Shown here: positions 32,345 through 43,000 of the stretch, one piece after another
How the letters are laid out: every line of letters begins with the position of its first letter
Numbering within the stretch: the first letter of the stretch is position 1
NCBI RefSeq assembly: GCF_018687555.1
Contig: NZ_CP061296.1
Span: 558,001 to 622,000 of the forward strand
From: Polynucleobacter sp. MWH-P3-07-1
Lineage (GTDB): Bacteria; Pseudomonadota; Gammaproteobacteria; Burkholderiales; Burkholderiaceae
Direction of reading: 5' to 3'
Length of the DNA stretch: 64,000 nt
Made by a program: the position numbers and the translations under genes
Notes under the pieces: generated by a model
What the model was told of the DNA's origin: nothing
The model's input: only the letters and a program-made list of their open reading frames with translations
The model's database searches: none

Positions 32345-32545
32345 GCTTGCATAAAAAAGTGCTCTAAATCTGCATAATAGAACTAGTAGCAAACCAATAG
32401 AAACAAGGGGTTACGAGCCCCTGAGCGCCAATTCTATTATGCAAATTACTACTTGTAAGTCATTGATTCATATAGATAAAGTGTCACTCAAGAACATTGG
32501 CTACGAACCAAGGGGTCGTAAGTTCAAATCCTGATAGCCGCTCCA
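32345..32545 (+). repeat. ~200-bp direct repeat with tRNA-Arg 3' fragment, copy B
   Basis: The second copy of the block at 29471-29671, about 2.87 kb to the right. Divergence is concentrated at the centre (GAGCGCC for GATGACT) and in the T-arm and acceptor (GTAAGTTCAAATCCTGAT, then CGCTCCA), so this copy has decayed more than copy A. TGCATAATAGAA lies at 32371 and its inverse at 32432. It marks the right end of the TetR/secreted-protein segment. Confidence 0.75.
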
Positions 32546-32814
32546 AATATGAGAACCTCCTGTCCGCATCCTTAATATCTCTTCCTTATTAACCATCGTG
32601 CTTATAGCGCCCGGTGGTTCAGTAAACCAAATGCCCCACAGCAAAGAAAAACCAGTCTTACGCCAAGTTATTACAACCTCGAACGGGGTCTTAAGGGTTA
32701 AGCTAAGTCCTGAGGGTCCGAATTTGGTCGTCTTTACCTTGGAGTTGATGTGGCAGGAGAGGTTGCGACGGCTGGTTAATCTCTTACTTTCGGCTTACTT
32801 AAGCCTAGAAAAGT

Positions 32815-32849
32815 AAAAAGGCTTTCAAGCCGATTGACCTGAAAGCCTT
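32815..32849 (-). terminator. Terminator of tRNA-fMet
   Basis: AAGGCTTTCA (32818-32827) and TGAAAGCCTT (32840-32849) form a perfect 10-bp stem. On the minus strand a run of T follows (AAAAA on the plus strand). It ends the tRNA transcript 9 bases after CCA. Confidence 0.8.
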
Positions 32850-32857
32850 ATATATAC

Positions 32858-32934
<77 letters not shown>

Positions 32935-32946
32935 TCTGAGCCTTAG

Positions 32947-32976
32947 ATTCTACCATTTTTCCCCGCACCCTGTCCA
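32947..32976 (-). promoter_or_regulatory. Promoter of tRNA-fMet
   Basis: On the minus strand, -35 TGGACA (32971-32976) and -10 TAGAAT (32947-32952) are separated by 18 bases, 12 bases upstream of the tRNA 5' end. The promoter lies outside the integrated DNA, so insertions leave expression unchanged. Confidence 0.6.
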
Positions 32977-33103
32977 GCTACCCCGCCGTACTTGGTCTAA
33001 GGCTACCCTAAAAGATTGCGTTTTTGACTGGCTAAAGCGCCTTATTTCAGGAGTAATATATCGCCACGCAGCATGATGATCATCAATCTCCTTGGGAAGA
33101 CCT

Positions 33104-35044
33104 ATGTCAGTTAGCAAACCTGAATTTTCAGAATCTGATCTACTTAATCCAGTAGCAATTGAATATGCCGAAGTAAATAAAAAGAGTGGGCTTGCTACCT
33201 TAGCACTGGGTGCAATAGGAGTTGTTTTCGGAGATATCGGTACCAGTCCGCTTTATGCGCTTAAAGCCTGCTTTGACCCCACAACTGGGATTCCGATGAC
33301 ACAAGAATCCATTTTTGGCGTGATCTCGATGGTCTTTTGGGCCTTCATCGTTGTGGTCTCTTTAAAGTACGTGTGGTTTGTGATGCGCGCCAATAACCAT
33401 GGAGAGGGCGGCATTCTGTCATTGATGGCCCTAGCGATGAGAACCTCCAGAACGGATACTAAGAGAGGCTTTCTTTTAATTCTGATTGGCGTCCTCGGGG
33501 CCTGTCTTTTTTACGGCGATGCTGTAATTACACCTGCGATTTCTGTTCTTTCGGCAATTGAAGGGACGGTAGTTGTCTCTAGTGACTTTACCCCTTATGT
33601 GCTTCCGATCACGATTGCGATTTTATTTTGCCTATTTTTGATTGAAAAGAAGGGCACCTCGGTGGTTGGCGCTTTATTTGGACCAATCATGTTGGTTTGG
33701 TTTTCGATCATCGCCCTAATGGGGCTTTACCAAATTCAAGATGCCCCACAAATTCTGCAGGCATTAAACCCCATATACGCCATTACCTTCATGTCCAAAG
33801 ACGCCACGATTGCATTTGCTGTTACTGGTTCCATCTTTTTGGTGTTGACTGGAGCGGAGGCACTCTACGCAGATATGGGCCACTTTGGTATTCGCCCCAT
33901 TAAGCTGGCTTGGTTCGCATTGGTGATGCCATGTTTATTGTTGAACTATCTGGGACAGGGCGCAATGTTATTAACGCATCCTGAGACCATTTCAAACCCT
34001 TTCTTCTTGATGGTTCCTGAAGCCTATACCTTTGCATTGGTGATATTGGCTACCATTGCTACTGTCATCGCATCTCAAGCCTGTATTTCTGGGGCTTACT
34101 CAATGACGAGCGAGGCGATTTTGTTGGGCTTTTTGCCTAGAATGAAAATTCTATTTACTTCTGCCAAAGAAAAAGGCCAGATCTATGTTCCATTCATTAA
34201 CTGGATGCTTTGCTTTGTAGTGATCGCTATTGTTTTGTCATTCAAAAAATCTGACAATCTTGCTGCTGCTTACGGAATTGCTGTTTCCACCACGATGTTG
34301 ATGACGACGATTTTGGTGGCAGTTGTGATGAAGTCGGTTTGGAAATGGAATCCTATTTTCATTGCCCTTGTCATCGGTACATTTCTGATTGTTGATTTCG
34401 GCTTCTTCGCAGCCAATCTCGGTAAGGTACTTGAGGGCGGCTGGTTCCCCTTGGTGATTGGTTCAATCTGCTTCTTACTGATGATGACTTGGTATCAAGG
34501 GCGTCAAATTGTTCGTAAACGCCTTTTGGATGATGGTATTCGTCTCGATACCTTCATTACTAGCCTGCTAAAAAATCCTCCACATCGTGTTGAAGGCACC
34601 GCAGTCTTCTTGACTGCTCATGTGGATTACTTGCCGGTTTCCTTTTTGCACAATCTCAAACATAACCATGTCTTACATGATCGGGTGTTCTTCCTCAAGA
34701 TCAGCATTTGGGATGTGCCCTATGTTGCTGATGAAAAGAGGCTCACCTTAAAGGAGCTTGGCCCCAATATTTATGTTGTCCGTGCAGTCTACGGCTTCAA
34801 AGAGACGCCAGACTCTAACCAAATTCTCGACTTGCTTGAAAGTCATTTCGGTATGAAGATTGATAGGATGAATACCTCTTATTTCTTATCGAGAGATACG
34901 ATTGTTCCAACCGAGCTACCAGGTATGGCAATTTGGCGCGAAGTGCTCTTTGCTTGGATGTACCAGAATGCTGGCAGACAATCCGACTTCTTCAGAATTC
35001 CAGCAAACCGTTTGGTTGAGTTGGGTTCAAAGGTTGAGATTTGA
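33104..35044 (+). CDS. kup: Low-affinity potassium transporter Kup
   Basis: The 646-residue inner-membrane protein belongs to the KUP/HAK potassium:proton symporter family. The N-terminal motif [14 protein letters not shown] is diagnostic, and about 12 hydrophobic helices span residues ~30-470. The C-terminal ~150 residues are a soluble domain ([30 protein letters not shown]-like). ATG 33104 gives a usual family length; TTG 33092 would add four residues. It is the first chromosomal gene beyond the tRNA. Its stop overlaps the next start (TTGA). Confidence 0.95.
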   Translation: MSVSKPEFSESDLLNPVAIEYAEVNKKSGLATLALGAIGVVFGDIGTSPLYALKACFDPTTGIPMTQESIFGVISMVFWAFIVVVSLKYVWFVMRANNHGEGGILSLMALAMRTSRTDTKRGFLLILIGVLGACLFYGDAVITPAISVLSAIEGTVVVSSDFTPYVLPITIAILFCLFLIEKKGTSVVGALFGPIMLVWFSIIALMGLYQIQDAPQILQALNPIYAITFMSKDATIAFAVTGSIFLVLTGAEALYADMGHFGIRPIKLAWFALVMPCLLLNYLGQGAMLLTHPETISNPFFLMVPEAYTFALVILATIATVIASQACISGAYSMTSEAILLGFLPRMKILFTSAKEKGQIYVPFINWMLCFVVIAIVLSFKKSDNLAAAYGIAVSTTMLMTTILVAVVMKSVWKWNPIFIALVIGTFLIVDFGFFAANLGKVLEGGWFPLVIGSICFLLMMTWYQGRQIVRKRLLDDGIRLDTFITSLLKNPPHRVEGTAVFLTAHVDYLPVSFLHNLKHNHVLHDRVFFLKISIWDVPYVADEKRLTLKELGPNIYVVRAVYGFKETPDSNQILDLLESHFGMKIDRMNTSYFLSRDTIVPTELPGMAIWREVLFAWMYQNAGRQSDFFRIPANRLVELGSKVEI

Positions 35045-35544
35045 CGAAACTGACTGGCCTGCGCTTAAGGGTATTTCTACTCTTTGCTTCTTGCTGCCTT
35101 AGTGCTCTGGCATTCGCAACGCCCGAGGAGGAGGCTCAGCTTGACTCTCTCGATAAAATCGATCAGCAGCTTGAGCTGCAGCGTGATTGGGCCAAGTATC
35201 GCTGGGAAAAAGCGCAAAACGAATGCTATAAGCATTACTGGGTGAGCTATTGCCTCAGTAGTGCCCGCTCCGATTATCGTAAGGCAATTGATCCTATCGG
35301 CACTCAACAAGTTGCCCTGCATGCTGAGCAAAGAAAGATCCGCGAGAGCGTAAAGGATCAACGAGATGCTCAAAAAATCGCTGATCGAGCTTCCCCAGAA
35401 AAAGCTGCTGAACGAGCTGAAAACAAGCAGAAGTATGAGCAAAAGCAAAAAGACGCTGCAACGAGGGCAGCAGATTTAGAGCAACGCCGCAAAGATGCAC
35501 CCAAGCGTTCTCAAGAAAACAAAGCTGGCACTCAGCTTGATTAA
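35041..35544 (+). CDS. Secreted coiled-coil protein
   Basis: A TTG start overlaps the kup stop by four bases. The 167-residue product has a signal peptide ([18 protein letters not shown]) and a charged helical mature part ([25 protein letters not shown], then [31 protein letters not shown]). Two Cys in [12 protein letters not shown] may pair. The family is unnamed to me; genes like this follow metabolic operons in Polynucleobacter-like genomes. It probably acts in the periplasm. Confidence 0.65.
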   Translation: MTKLTGLRLRVFLLFASCCLSALAFATPEEEAQLDSLDKIDQQLELQRDWAKYRWEKAQNECYKHYWVSYCLSSARSDYRKAIDPIGTQQVALHAEQRKIRESVKDQRDAQKIADRASPEKAAERAENKQKYEQKQKDAATRAADLEQRRKDAPKRSQENKAGTQLD

Positions 35545-35581
35545 TCTGTAAATACTTTCATCCTTTTTATTAGGTTATTCC

Positions 35582-36946
35582 TTGGCTAAAGCTAAAACGA
35601 TTTATATCTGTCAGTCTTGTGGCGGCACTTCTGCCAAATGGCAAGGGCAGTGTCCTGCTTGTCAGGCTTGGAACACCATGGAGGAGGGGCTTCCAGAGTC
35701 CAGCACGCCATCCCGTTTTCAGGGCTTAGCCCAATCCTTGCCCAGACAAAAACTGGCGGCAATTACTGCGGAAGATTTGCCCCGCTTTAGCACGGGAGTT
35801 GAGGAGTTTGATCGGGTGCTCGGCGGCGGCTTAGTTCCGGGTGGTGTCGTTTTGTTGGGCGGTGACCCTGGTATCGGTAAGTCAACTCTGTTACTCCAAG
35901 CTTTGGCCGAGATGAGTTCGGCCGGCATGCATGTGCTGTATAGCAGTGGAGAAGAATCTGCTGCGCAAATTGCATTGCGGGCTAAACGGATTGCTTTAGA
36001 TGCGCCTGCGCTTGAAGTGCTGGCTGAGATTCAGTTGGAAAAACTATTATCAATTATGGAAACAGTGAAGCCTCAAGTGCTGGTAGTAGATTCCATTCAA
36101 ACTCTGTATTCAGAAGCCTTCAGCTCTGCGCCAGGTTCGGTTGCTCAGGTTCGCGAGTGTGCTGCGCAACTTACTAGAGCTGCTAAATCTAGTGGGATCT
36201 GCGTTTTGATGGTGGGGCACGTGACGAAAGATGGCCATCTTGCTGGGCCTCGAGTCCTAGAGCACATTGTGGATACGGTTTTGTATTTTGAGGGAGATAC
36301 CCACTCTTCATTTAGATTGGTGCGCTCGATCAAGAATCGCTTTGGTGCCGTCAATGAACTCGGTGTTTTTGCGATGACTGAAAAGGGTCTGCGGGGCGTA
36401 TCGAATCCATCAGCGATTTTCTTGTCACAGCACGAGCAGATGGTGCCCGGCGCTTGTGTCTTAGTGACTCAAGAAGGCACAAGACCGCTCTTGGTAGAGA
36501 TTCAGGCGCTCGTCGATACTGCGCACATTCCTAATCCAAGAAGATTGGCGGTGGGTCTAGAGCAGCATCGTTTGGCGATGTTGCTGGCAGTCTTGCATCG
36601 TCATGCTGGAGTCGCTTGTTTTGATCAAGATGTATTTCTGAATGCAGTCGGCGGAGTCAAAATTACTGAGCCTGCTGCTGACTTGGCGGTATTGCTAGCC
36701 ATTCAATCCTCCATTCGTAATCGCGCACTGCCAAAAGAGTTGATTGTCTTTGGCGAAGTAGGTTTAGCAGGAGAGATTCGTCCTTGTCCTCGTGGTCAGG
36801 AGCGACTCAAGGAGGCTGCTAAATTAGGCTTTAAGTTGGCGATTATTCCAAAAGCCAATATGCCCAAGAATAAAATTCCAGGACTCAAGGTGATCCCTGT
36901 AGAGAGAATCGATCAGGCAATTGCTGCGGCGAATGAGCTTAGTTAA
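35582..36946 (+). CDS. radA: DNA repair protein RadA
   Basis: The 454-residue RecA-like protein promotes branch migration in recombination. The N-terminal zinc finger is Cys10, Cys13, Cys24, Cys27. Walker A is GGDPGIGKST, Walker B VLVVDSIQTLYSE, and the RadA-specific KNRFG motif is in KNRFGAVNELGVF. The C-terminal part is Lon-protease-like without the catalytic Ser/Lys dyad use. It starts TTG GCT AAA, matching the usual MAKAK N-terminus. Confidence 0.96.
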   Translation: MAKAKTIYICQSCGGTSAKWQGQCPACQAWNTMEEGLPESSTPSRFQGLAQSLPRQKLAAITAEDLPRFSTGVEEFDRVLGGGLVPGGVVLLGGDPGIGKSTLLLQALAEMSSAGMHVLYSSGEESAAQIALRAKRIALDAPALEVLAEIQLEKLLSIMETVKPQVLVVDSIQTLYSEAFSSAPGSVAQVRECAAQLTRAAKSSGICVLMVGHVTKDGHLAGPRVLEHIVDTVLYFEGDTHSSFRLVRSIKNRFGAVNELGVFAMTEKGLRGVSNPSAIFLSQHEQMVPGACVLVTQEGTRPLLVEIQALVDTAHIPNPRRLAVGLEQHRLAMLLAVLHRHAGVACFDQDVFLNAVGGVKITEPAADLAVLLAIQSSIRNRALPKELIVFGEVGLAGEIRPCPRGQERLKEAAKLGFKLAIIPKANMPKNKIPGLKVIPVERIDQAIAAANELS

Positions 36947-37842
36947 GCTAGTAGATCTTCTGCCTGAATGAGTAAGACCTGCTGATCACCTGCTGAAACC
37001 TCCATCCAAATTACTGGGATTTGCGGAAAGGCATTCTTAAAGTGTTCATATTCATTGCCAATTTCAAGCAGAAGTGCGCCACGATCAGTTAAATAATCTG
37101 GAGCGCCAGCAATAATCTTTCTAATTAAATCCATACCGTCTTCACCACCCGCTAGCGCAAGAGCAGGTTCAGCCAAGTATTCTGCGGGGAGCTTACTCAT
37201 TGAATCAGCATTGACATAAGGAGGGTTGCAAATGATGAGGTCAAAACGATCCTCTTCATTGGGCTCAGGCAATGCTTCCCACAGGTCGCCATTGAGCAAA
37301 TCAATCTGCTCGCTTAGACCATGACGATCTAGGTTACGTGAAGCTAAAGCCAACGCTGGTAGGCTGATATCGCAAGCGCTTACCTGAATATCGGGACAGG
37401 CCAAGGCCAGCAAAATCGCAAGTGAGCCGTTGCCAGTGCAAAGATCAAGAGCCCGGCCATCAGCAGGCAACCAGGGCTCAAGATCTCCATTGACGATCAA
37501 TTCTGCAATCCACGAGCGCGGCACGATGCTCTGTTCGTTGCTATAAAAAGGGACACCCATTAACCAGGCTTCCCCCAAGAGGTAGGCGAGTGGTTTTTGT
37601 GAATCAATTCGGCGTTGTGCCAGCTCAAGGGCTTTTGCATGGCTCTCGGCAGTAATCACTTGCTCAAGTTGATCTAGGGCATCGGTGGGACTGAGATCTA
37701 GTTGCTTACTAACAATCCAAAGGGCCTCACTTTGAGCATCGCTGGCTCCATGTCCGTAATGGAGCTTTGCTTTTTCCAGTAACTGAGCGACTTGCTCAAT
37801 ACTGTGATCGACTGTTAGTTGGGGCTGAGGCTCAGGGTCCAT
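36943..37842 (-). CDS. prmB: Ribosomal protein L3 glutamine methyltransferase PrmB
   Basis: The 299-residue class I methyltransferase has LDLCTGNGSLAILLAL as the SAM motif and LIICNPPYVNADSM as the catalytic NPPY. NPPYVN with the following LPAEYLAEPALALAGGEDGMDLI is characteristic of PrmB rather than PrmC. It modifies a glutamine in L3. It ends four bases inside radA's stop region (convergent) and lies downstream of dapE. Confidence 0.93.
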   Translation of the reverse strand: MDPEPQPQLTVDHSIEQVAQLLEKAKLHYGHGASDAQSEALWIVSKQLDLSPTDALDQLEQVITAESHAKALELAQRRIDSQKPLAYLLGEAWLMGVPFYSNEQSIVPRSWIAELIVNGDLEPWLPADGRALDLCTGNGSLAILLALACPDIQVSACDISLPALALASRNLDRHGLSEQIDLLNGDLWEALPEPNEEDRFDLIICNPPYVNADSMSKLPAEYLAEPALALAGGEDGMDLIRKIIAGAPDYLTDRGALLLEIGNEYEHFKNAFPQIPVIWMEVSAGDQQVLLIQAEDLLA

Positions 37843-37871
37843 GATCGAGAGTGTATTGAAGAGGGAATAGC

Positions 37872-39023
37872 TTAAGCAACCAATTGCTCAAGTGTGAGAC
37901 GGTAAATATTTTTGAGTGGCTCCACATCATCCACATTGACGCACTCATCGATCTTATGGCTCGTGGCATTGATAGGGCCGAATTCAACTACTTCTTTGCA
38001 GATTTTCGAGATGAAGCGAGCATCGCTGGTTCCACCAGTAGTCGATAGTTCTGTTTCTATATGCACTTCTTTTTGAATAGACGAGCGCAAGGCATTGGCT
38101 AGCGCGCCATCGCCAGTCAGAAATGGACTTGCACCGAGATGCCAGTCAAGCGCATAGTCCAGATTCTCCGATTGAAGAATCTGCTCTACTTTTGCCTGCA
38201 ATTGTTCAGGAGTGCTTTCAGTAGAGAAGCGGAAATTGAAATCAATTTTCAACTCGCCTGGAATGACGTTATTTGCGCCAGTTCCAGCATGAATATTGGA
38301 GATCTGAAAACTGGTGGGTTGGAAGAAAGTATTTCCCTGATCCCACTTTGTCTCACTTAACTTTTGAATTGCCCCTGCCGCTAAGTGAATCGGATTTTTA
38401 CCTAAATGAGGATAAGCAATATGAGCCTGGACCCCTTTGACGGTTAGCTTGCCGGAGAGGGATCCGCGGCGACCATTCTTAATCATGTCACCGAGTTGAT
38501 CAACGGAAGTTGGTTCGCCTACGATGCAGTAGTCCAAATTTTGTTTATCTCGTTTGAGGCGCTCACACAAAATCACAGTGCCATCATGGCCGGGACCTTC
38601 TTCATCGCTAGTGATTAAAAAAGCAATTGAGCCAGCGTGATGAGGATGAGCGGTAATAAATTCTTCGGTAGCAACCACAAAGCTAGCAAGCGAGGTTTTC
38701 ATATCGGCAGCTCCGCGGCCGTATAAATAACCATCACGAATCGTCGGGGTAAAAGGGTCGTTAGTCCATTTTTCGAGAGGGCCAGTAGGGACTACATCGG
38801 TGTGCCCAGCAAAGACAAAGACTTTGCCCTGGTCACCTAACTGCCCTTTTTTGATTGCCCACAAATTGGTGACTCTGAAGTCATCTGGCCCGCTCACAAT
38901 GCTCTCAGTATGAAAACCAAGCGCTTGCAGACGCTGGGCAATCAGCTCTTGGCAGCCACCATCGGCTGGGGTGACTGATTTGCAGGCGATCAGTGCTTCG
39001 GTGAGGTCAAGGGCTGCGCTCAT
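37872..39023 (-). CDS. dapE: Succinyl-diaminopimelate desuccinylase
   Basis: The 383-residue M20-family zinc peptidase-fold enzyme has [26 protein letters not shown] and [12 protein letters not shown] as metal-binding blocks, and [13 protein letters not shown] near the end. It removes succinate from N-succinyl-LL-diaminopimelate in lysine and peptidoglycan synthesis. Its neighbour dapD makes the succinylated intermediate of the same pathway, 6 bases upstream. Confidence 0.96.
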   Translation of the reverse strand: MSAALDLTEALIACKSVTPADGGCQELIAQRLQALGFHTESIVSGPDDFRVTNLWAIKKGQLGDQGKVFVFAGHTDVVPTGPLEKWTNDPFTPTIRDGYLYGRGAADMKTSLASFVVATEEFITAHPHHAGSIAFLITSDEEGPGHDGTVILCERLKRDKQNLDYCIVGEPTSVDQLGDMIKNGRRGSLSGKLTVKGVQAHIAYPHLGKNPIHLAAGAIQKLSETKWDQGNTFFQPTSFQISNIHAGTGANNVIPGELKIDFNFRFSTESTPEQLQAKVEQILQSENLDYALDWHLGASPFLTGDGALANALRSSIQKEVHIETELSTTGGTSDARFISKICKEVVEFGPINATSHKIDECVNVDDVEPLKNIYRLTLEQLVA

Positions 39024-39029
39024 CGTAAT

Positions 39030-39857
39030 TTAGTCGCGGAGCAATTCGTTAATAGCAGTTTTGGCGCGGGTTTGCGCATCCACTTTTTTCACAATGATGG
39101 CTGCATAGAGGCTGTACTTTCCATTGCTCGCTGGAATAGAGCCCGGCACCACTACTGAACCGGCTGGCACACGACCGTAATGCACTTCACCCGTCTCGCG
39201 ATCATAAATTTTGGTGCTTTGACCAATGTAGACGCCCATCGATAAAACGCTATTCTCTTCAATCACTACACCCTCGACTACCTCGGAGCGAGCACCGATA
39301 AAGCAGTTGTCTTCAATGATGACGGGGCCGGCTTGAATCGGCTCTAAAACACCGCCAATGCCAACGCCGCCAGAGAGGTGGACATTCTTACCAATTTGCG
39401 CGCATGAGCCCACGGTTGCCCAGGTATCGACCATTGTGCCTTCACCAACATAGGCCCCAATATTCACGTAAGAGGGCATTAAAACAGCGTTCTTGCCAAT
39501 AAAGGAGCCACGGCGAGCTATGGCAGGTGGAACGACTCGAAACCCGCCTGCAGCAAAGTCTGCTTCAGTGTAGTTCTCGAACTTGCTGGGAACCTTGTCA
39601 TAGAACTGGGTATAGCCGCCAGCAGCCATTGGCTTGTTGTCTTCGAGGCGAAAGGACAATAGGACAGCCTTCTTTACCCACTGATTAACCTCCCACTTAC
39701 CGACGCTTTGACGTTCAGCAACCCGAATGGTCCCTGAATTAAGGCCTTCAAGCACGGCATTCACAGCCTGGCGGATATCTGCAGAAACGGCCTGTGGAGA
39801 GAGGTTGGCGCGGTTTTCCCAGGCTTGTTCGATGGTGTTTTGGATGGATTGGCTCAT
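39030..39857 (-). CDS. dapD: Tetrahydrodipicolinate N-succinyltransferase
   Basis: The 275-residue trimeric left-handed beta-helix enzyme transfers succinyl from succinyl-CoA to tetrahydrodipicolinate. N-terminal helices are followed by hexapeptide repeats ([58 protein letters not shown]). Length is exactly usual for the family. It heads the dapD-dapE-prmB operon. Confidence 0.97.
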   Translation of the reverse strand: MSQSIQNTIEQAWENRANLSPQAVSADIRQAVNAVLEGLNSGTIRVAERQSVGKWEVNQWVKKAVLLSFRLEDNKPMAAGGYTQFYDKVPSKFENYTEADFAAGGFRVVPPAIARRGSFIGKNAVLMPSYVNIGAYVGEGTMVDTWATVGSCAQIGKNVHLSGGVGIGGVLEPIQAGPVIIEDNCFIGARSEVVEGVVIEENSVLSMGVYIGQSTKIYDRETGEVHYGRVPAGSVVVPGSIPASNGKYSLYAAIIVKKVDAQTRAKTAINELLRD

Positions 39858-39913
39858 GCTTTTTAGTTAACTATAGGATTGTTAAGGGATTTTGCCCTGA
39901 ATGTCGATTTATC

Positions 39914-39949
39914 ATTATATCGATGGGCCAAAAACGGGTGTAAACACCC
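39914..39949 (-). promoter_or_regulatory. Probable promoter of the dapD operon
   Basis: On the minus strand TATAAT (39914-39919) lies about 18-19 bases from a TTTACA/TTACAC -35. The -35 region falls within an inverted repeat GGGTGT-AA-ACACCC (39936-39949), which could be an operator. It is 57 bases upstream of the dapD start. Confidence 0.45.
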
Positions 39950-40031
39950 CCAAGCTTGCTATCATCATCCCACCTTAGCTGTAAATTTTTGACCCTTTAT
40001 TTAAACCCCTTTTTATCCTGCAAAGTACGCC

Positions 40032-43000
40032 GTGCATCTGAAATCCATCAAACTTTCCGGCTTTAAGTCATTCGTAGATCCAACCCATTTTGAAATGCCG
40101 GGACAGTTAATTGGGGTGGTTGGCCCAAATGGTTGCGGAAAGTCCAACATTATTGATGCGGTTCGTTGGGTTTTAGGTGAGTCTCGTGCGAGTGAGCTGC
40201 GTGGCGAATCGATGCAGGACGTTATTTTTAATGGCTCCGGTTTACGTAAGCCAGCTGGTCGTGCCAGTGTCGAACTAATTTTTGATAATTCAGATGGACG
40301 CGCACAAGGCCAGTGGGGCGCATTTACTGAGTTATCAGTCAAACGCGTGTTGACCCGCGATGGCAACTCGAGTTACTACATCAACAATCAAGTAGTGCGT
40401 CGTAAAGACATTCAAGATATTTTCTTAGGCACCGGCATGGGTCCAAGAGGGTACGCCATTATTGGTCAGGGTACGATCAACCGCATCCTAGAATCCAAGC
40501 CTGAAGAGTTGAGAGTCTTCTTGGAGGAGGCTGCAGGGGTTTCTAAATATAAAGAACGCCGCAAAGAAACTGCATCCCGACTGGAAGATACCAAAGAGAA
40601 CCTTACCCGGGTTGAAGATATCCTGCGTGAACTCGATCAACAACTCACCCGCCTTGAGAAGCAGGCGACTGTAGCTGAACGCCATGCCCAGCTGTCTGGA
40701 GAAATGAAATCACAGCAGCAGTTGTTGTGGTTTGTGCGCCAAACTGAAGCTGGTAAAGAGCAGGAGCGTCATGCTAATGCGATTCGAGATACTCAAGTCA
40801 GCTTAGAAGAGCAGACAGCTAAGTTAAGGCATGCAGAGACCCAGCTAGAAGTGATGCGCACCGAGCAATACGCATTGCAAGATAAGGTTTCTCAAGCGCA
40901 GGGCGATCTTTACCAAACCAATTCAGATATCGCTCAAGTAGAGTCACAAATTCGATATGTGCAAGAAGGTCGTCAACGTCTTGCACAACAAATTCAGGAT
41001 TTGCAGTCGCAACTTCAGCGTTGGACTGTGCAAGAGACGGATGCTGCACAAGCCCAACGTACCGCTGAACATGAACTCGCTGCGACTTCAGAAAAAGAAC
41101 AGGCTTTGGTAGCCGATTTGAATGGCTTGCAAACCCAGTTACCTGGGCGCGAAGCGTCATATCAATCAGCGGTTCAAGCGCTGAATGTTGCCAGAGATAG
41201 TTTGGCAATAATTGAGCAGCGCTTAGCGAGTTTGGGTGAGCGCACGAAGGCATTGCTAGCAAAACAAGCAGAATTACAGAATCGTACAAGTCGACTAAAT
41301 GCCGAGTTAGATGGGATGCGCAAGCCTGACCCTGAGGCCTTGCAGATGGCTTTGGATCGTCAAGTGATGGCTCAGCGTAAGGTGGAAGAGTCTAAGCAAC
41401 GCGCCCTTGAAACTCAACAGCGTGTACCTGCCGCCGATGAAGCGCGTAACGCTGCGCAACAACAAATTCAGACAGCTAATCAAGACCTCGCTCAGACTGA
41501 AGCTAAGCTGACTGCGTTGACAGCTTTACAAGCCAGCGTGCAGGCGCAGGGGAAGATTGGACCTTGGTTGGAAAGTAAGGGTCTTAAAGAAAGTAAACGC
41601 CTCTGGCAGGAGCTGAAGGTCGAGTCTGGATGGGAAACTGCCTTAGAGTCCGTATTGCGCGAACGTCTTGCAGCAGTGACTGCGAAGAGTGTGCAAGAGA
41701 CGCTGGCATTAGCAAATGATGCGCCACCAAGTCGCCTCGCAATCTTATTAACTGAAGAGATTGCACCCGCCACCTCTCCAGTTCCGGCTGATTTCATTGC
41801 CTTGGTTTCTCGGGTGCAAAGCGCAGGGGCACCTCGTTTATCTACTGTTTTACAAGAATGGCTTGATAAGATTTATATCGCCGATAGTCTTGAAGATGCA
41901 TTGCGTCGCCGTGAAAAACTCCCAGCGGGTGGGGCATTGGTAACGCAACAAGGCCACCTAGTCAGCCGCGTTGGCGTTCAGTTATACGCAGCAGATTCTG
42001 AGCAGGCCGGAATGTTGGCTCGCGCTCAAGAGATGGAAGGTCTTGAGAAACAACTACGTGCTCAAAAATTGATCCAGAGCGAACTCCAGGGTGAGATGGA
42101 TCAGTGCATTGCAAATTATCAAGCAGCACATCAGGCGGCTGAACAAGCCCGCCTCAATGCTGAGCATGCAGTCAATGAGGCTCATGGCTTTGAAGTGGAG
42201 AGGATGCAACTGACTCAAGCTGAAGAGCAATACAGTCAAAGAGCTGCACAGATTCAGAATGATTTAGGCGAGTTGGCCAAGCAGCTTGAGCAGCTCACGG
42301 CCGAGCAAAACCAGGCAACTCAAGAGTTGCAGACTTCGGAGAGCGCCAAGCAAGACCTTCAACATAAGCTATCTGAAGCGAATCAACAACTAGAGCTTGC
42401 CAGTCAGCAGCGCGATCAACTTCGTGAAGCCTTGCGTGCTGCTGAGATGTCAGCCCAAGAGGCCGCTTTTGCAACACGCTCTCTTCAGCAGCGGATTGCA
42501 GACTTACAGCGCGATCAAAGTACTGCGCGTACCCAGATCATGGAGATTCAAGATAAGAATGCTTTAGCAGAGGATGAGCTCAAGGGCTTAAGTGACGAAG
42601 CTGCCCAGGAGCAATTACAAGGTCTATTGCTGACACGCAGCGAAAGAGAAGCTTTGTTGGCTGCTGCAAGAACGGAGCAGGATGCTTTGTTGCATACGCT
42701 GCGCGAAGCAGATGAGGAGCGTCTCCAGATTGAGCGCACCCTACAGCCAATGCGCGATAAGGTGGTGGATCTGCAGTTACGAGAGCAAGCAGCTCGTTTG
42801 AACTTCGAGCAGTTTGCCACCTTATTATCAGACGCTGAAGCGGACTTAATTGCGCTCGAAACCAGTTTTAGTCCAGACCTCAAGGTTGGAGCCCTGCAAA
42901 CCGAAGTGAATCGCTTAAATACCGAGATTCAGTCGCTGGGCCCAGTCAATATGGCAGCCTTAGATGAGTTAGCAAGCTCTCGCGAGCGTAAATCATTCTT

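Noticed and set aside
32598-32816. 72-codon ORF near the right border of element 2
   Set aside because: GTG start with poor context and no family resemblance; runs into the tRNA terminator. It could be a decayed gene but cannot be supported.
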